Of a stretch of DNA of 64,000 nucleotides, positions 63,592-64,000 are shown piece after piece. How positions within the stretch are numbered: the stretch's first letter is position 1; every line of letters begins with the position of its first letter. The stretch lies in assembly GCF_002309535.1 (NCBI RefSeq), contig NZ_CP023275.1, positions 2,108,001-2,172,000 on the forward strand, given 5' to 3'. A program made the translations under genes and the position numbers. The notes under the pieces are model-generated. The model was given only the letters and a program-made list of their open reading frames with translations, was not told the origin of the DNA and ran no database searches. This stretch comes from Sulfurospirillum diekertiae (GTDB lineage Bacteria; Campylobacterota; Campylobacteria; Campylobacterales; Sulfurospirillaceae).

Positions 63592-64000
63592 TTAACCAAT
63601 TCCTTGAGGTATTCTCCATAACCATTTTTACTCAGAGGTTTTGCAATCTCCAAGACTTGCTCTTTGGTAATCCAGCCATAATTATAAGCAATCTCTTCCA
63701 AGCAAGCAATTTTGAAACTCTGTCGCTTTTCAATCGTTTGCACAAACATGCCAGCTTCCAGTAAACTGTCATGCGTTCCCGTATCAAGCCACGCAAAACC
63801 ACGTCCCAAAACTTCAACTTGTAAATCGCCTCGTTTAAGATAGGCTTCATTTACAGAAGTAATTTCAAGCTCACCTCGATCACTTGGTTTAACCGCTTTG
63901 GCGATCTCAATCACACTGTTATCGTAAAAGTAAAGTCCCGTTACGGCAAAAGGTGATTTGGGATTTTTAGGTTTTTCTTCAATGCTAATCGCTTTTTGGT
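63588..64000 (-). CDS. rfbA: glucose-1-phosphate thymidylyltransferase, C-terminal part
   Basis: Only the last about 137 codons are in the window; the frame stays open to position 64000 and the start lies beyond. The visible part has the RmlA features [54 protein letters not shown] and the C-terminal YLKELV. First step of dTDP-rhamnose synthesis. In-window Met codons are internal, not starts. Confidence 0.93.
   Translation of the reverse strand, partial: QKAISIEEKPKNPKSPFAVTGLYFYDNSVIEIAKAVKPSDRGELEITSVNEAYLKRGDLQVEVLGRGFAWLDTGTHDSLLEAGMFVQTIEKRQSFKIACLEEIAYNYGWITKEQVLEIAKPLSKNGYGEYLKELVK

Overview
The window looks like a chromosome segment of a free-living Campylobacterota (epsilonproteobacterial) organism, most like Sulfurospirillum. 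It is AT-rich (roughly 60-62 % A+T by eye). Gene order matches two blocks known from Campylobacter jejuni: pyrF-nusB-ribH-kdsA-DMT transporter / der-aroK-trpS-serS-TPR protein, and pssA-psd-like-ftsH-prmA-cheY-pglG with PglB nearby. The genus is inference.

Layout. 0.1-6.4 kb: a D,D-carboxypeptidase, proC and a TolC-MacA-MacB-type efflux operon. 6.5-16 kb: mixed sensory and accessory genes (DUF155 protein, MscS, a FIST-PAS-GGDEF-EAL protein, cupin, EF-hand protein, SRPBCC protein, Sel1 repeats, AraC regulator with a LysE exporter, bacteriohemerythrin). 16.2-17.3 kb: three unrecognised small membrane or exported proteins. 17.66-22.35 kb: a compact integrative mobilizable element of about 4.7 kb in the 3' end of tRNA-Ser(GCU). 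It is bounded by an 18-bp direct repeat and carries a frameshifted tyrosine recombinase, a highly structured 0.9-kb noncoding region, a MobV relaxase and a YbjQ-like membrane protein. 22.5-30.8 kb: housekeeping genes (AsmA, pyrF, nusB, ribH, kdsA, DMT transporter, second MscS) with an ovothiol synthase (ovoA) between ribH and kdsA. 30.8-39 kb: der-aroK-trpS-serS-TPR, and leuA with a small upstream ORF. 39-46 kb: pssA, psd-like, ftsH, prmA, cheY, hisA, hisH, pglG. 46-64 kb: a long minus-strand glycan operon. It contains oligosaccharyltransferase pglB, a remnant of a sugar-1-phosphate transferase, a WecA-like transferase, four GT2 glycosyltransferases, a Wzx flippase, a CDP-3,6-dideoxyhexose set with an acetolactate-synthase-like TPP enzyme (pattern of yersiniose A synthesis), the dTDP-rhamnose genes rfbDCBA and an exported ATP-dependent DNA ligase.

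Working together. The glycan region can plausibly make dTDP-rhamnose and a branched CDP-3,6-dideoxy sugar, assemble them on a polyprenyl carrier, flip the product and, through PglB, transfer it to protein; the link to PglB is inference.

Most unusual genome-scale signal: a 10-bp palindrome TTACATGTAA (usually TTTACATGTAAA) occurs 28 times by eye in 64 kb, 22 times inside genes where it is read as Leu-His-Val or Thr-Cys. It is absent from the 10.4 kb around the mobile element. It behaves like a highly iterated palindrome; its role is unknown to me.
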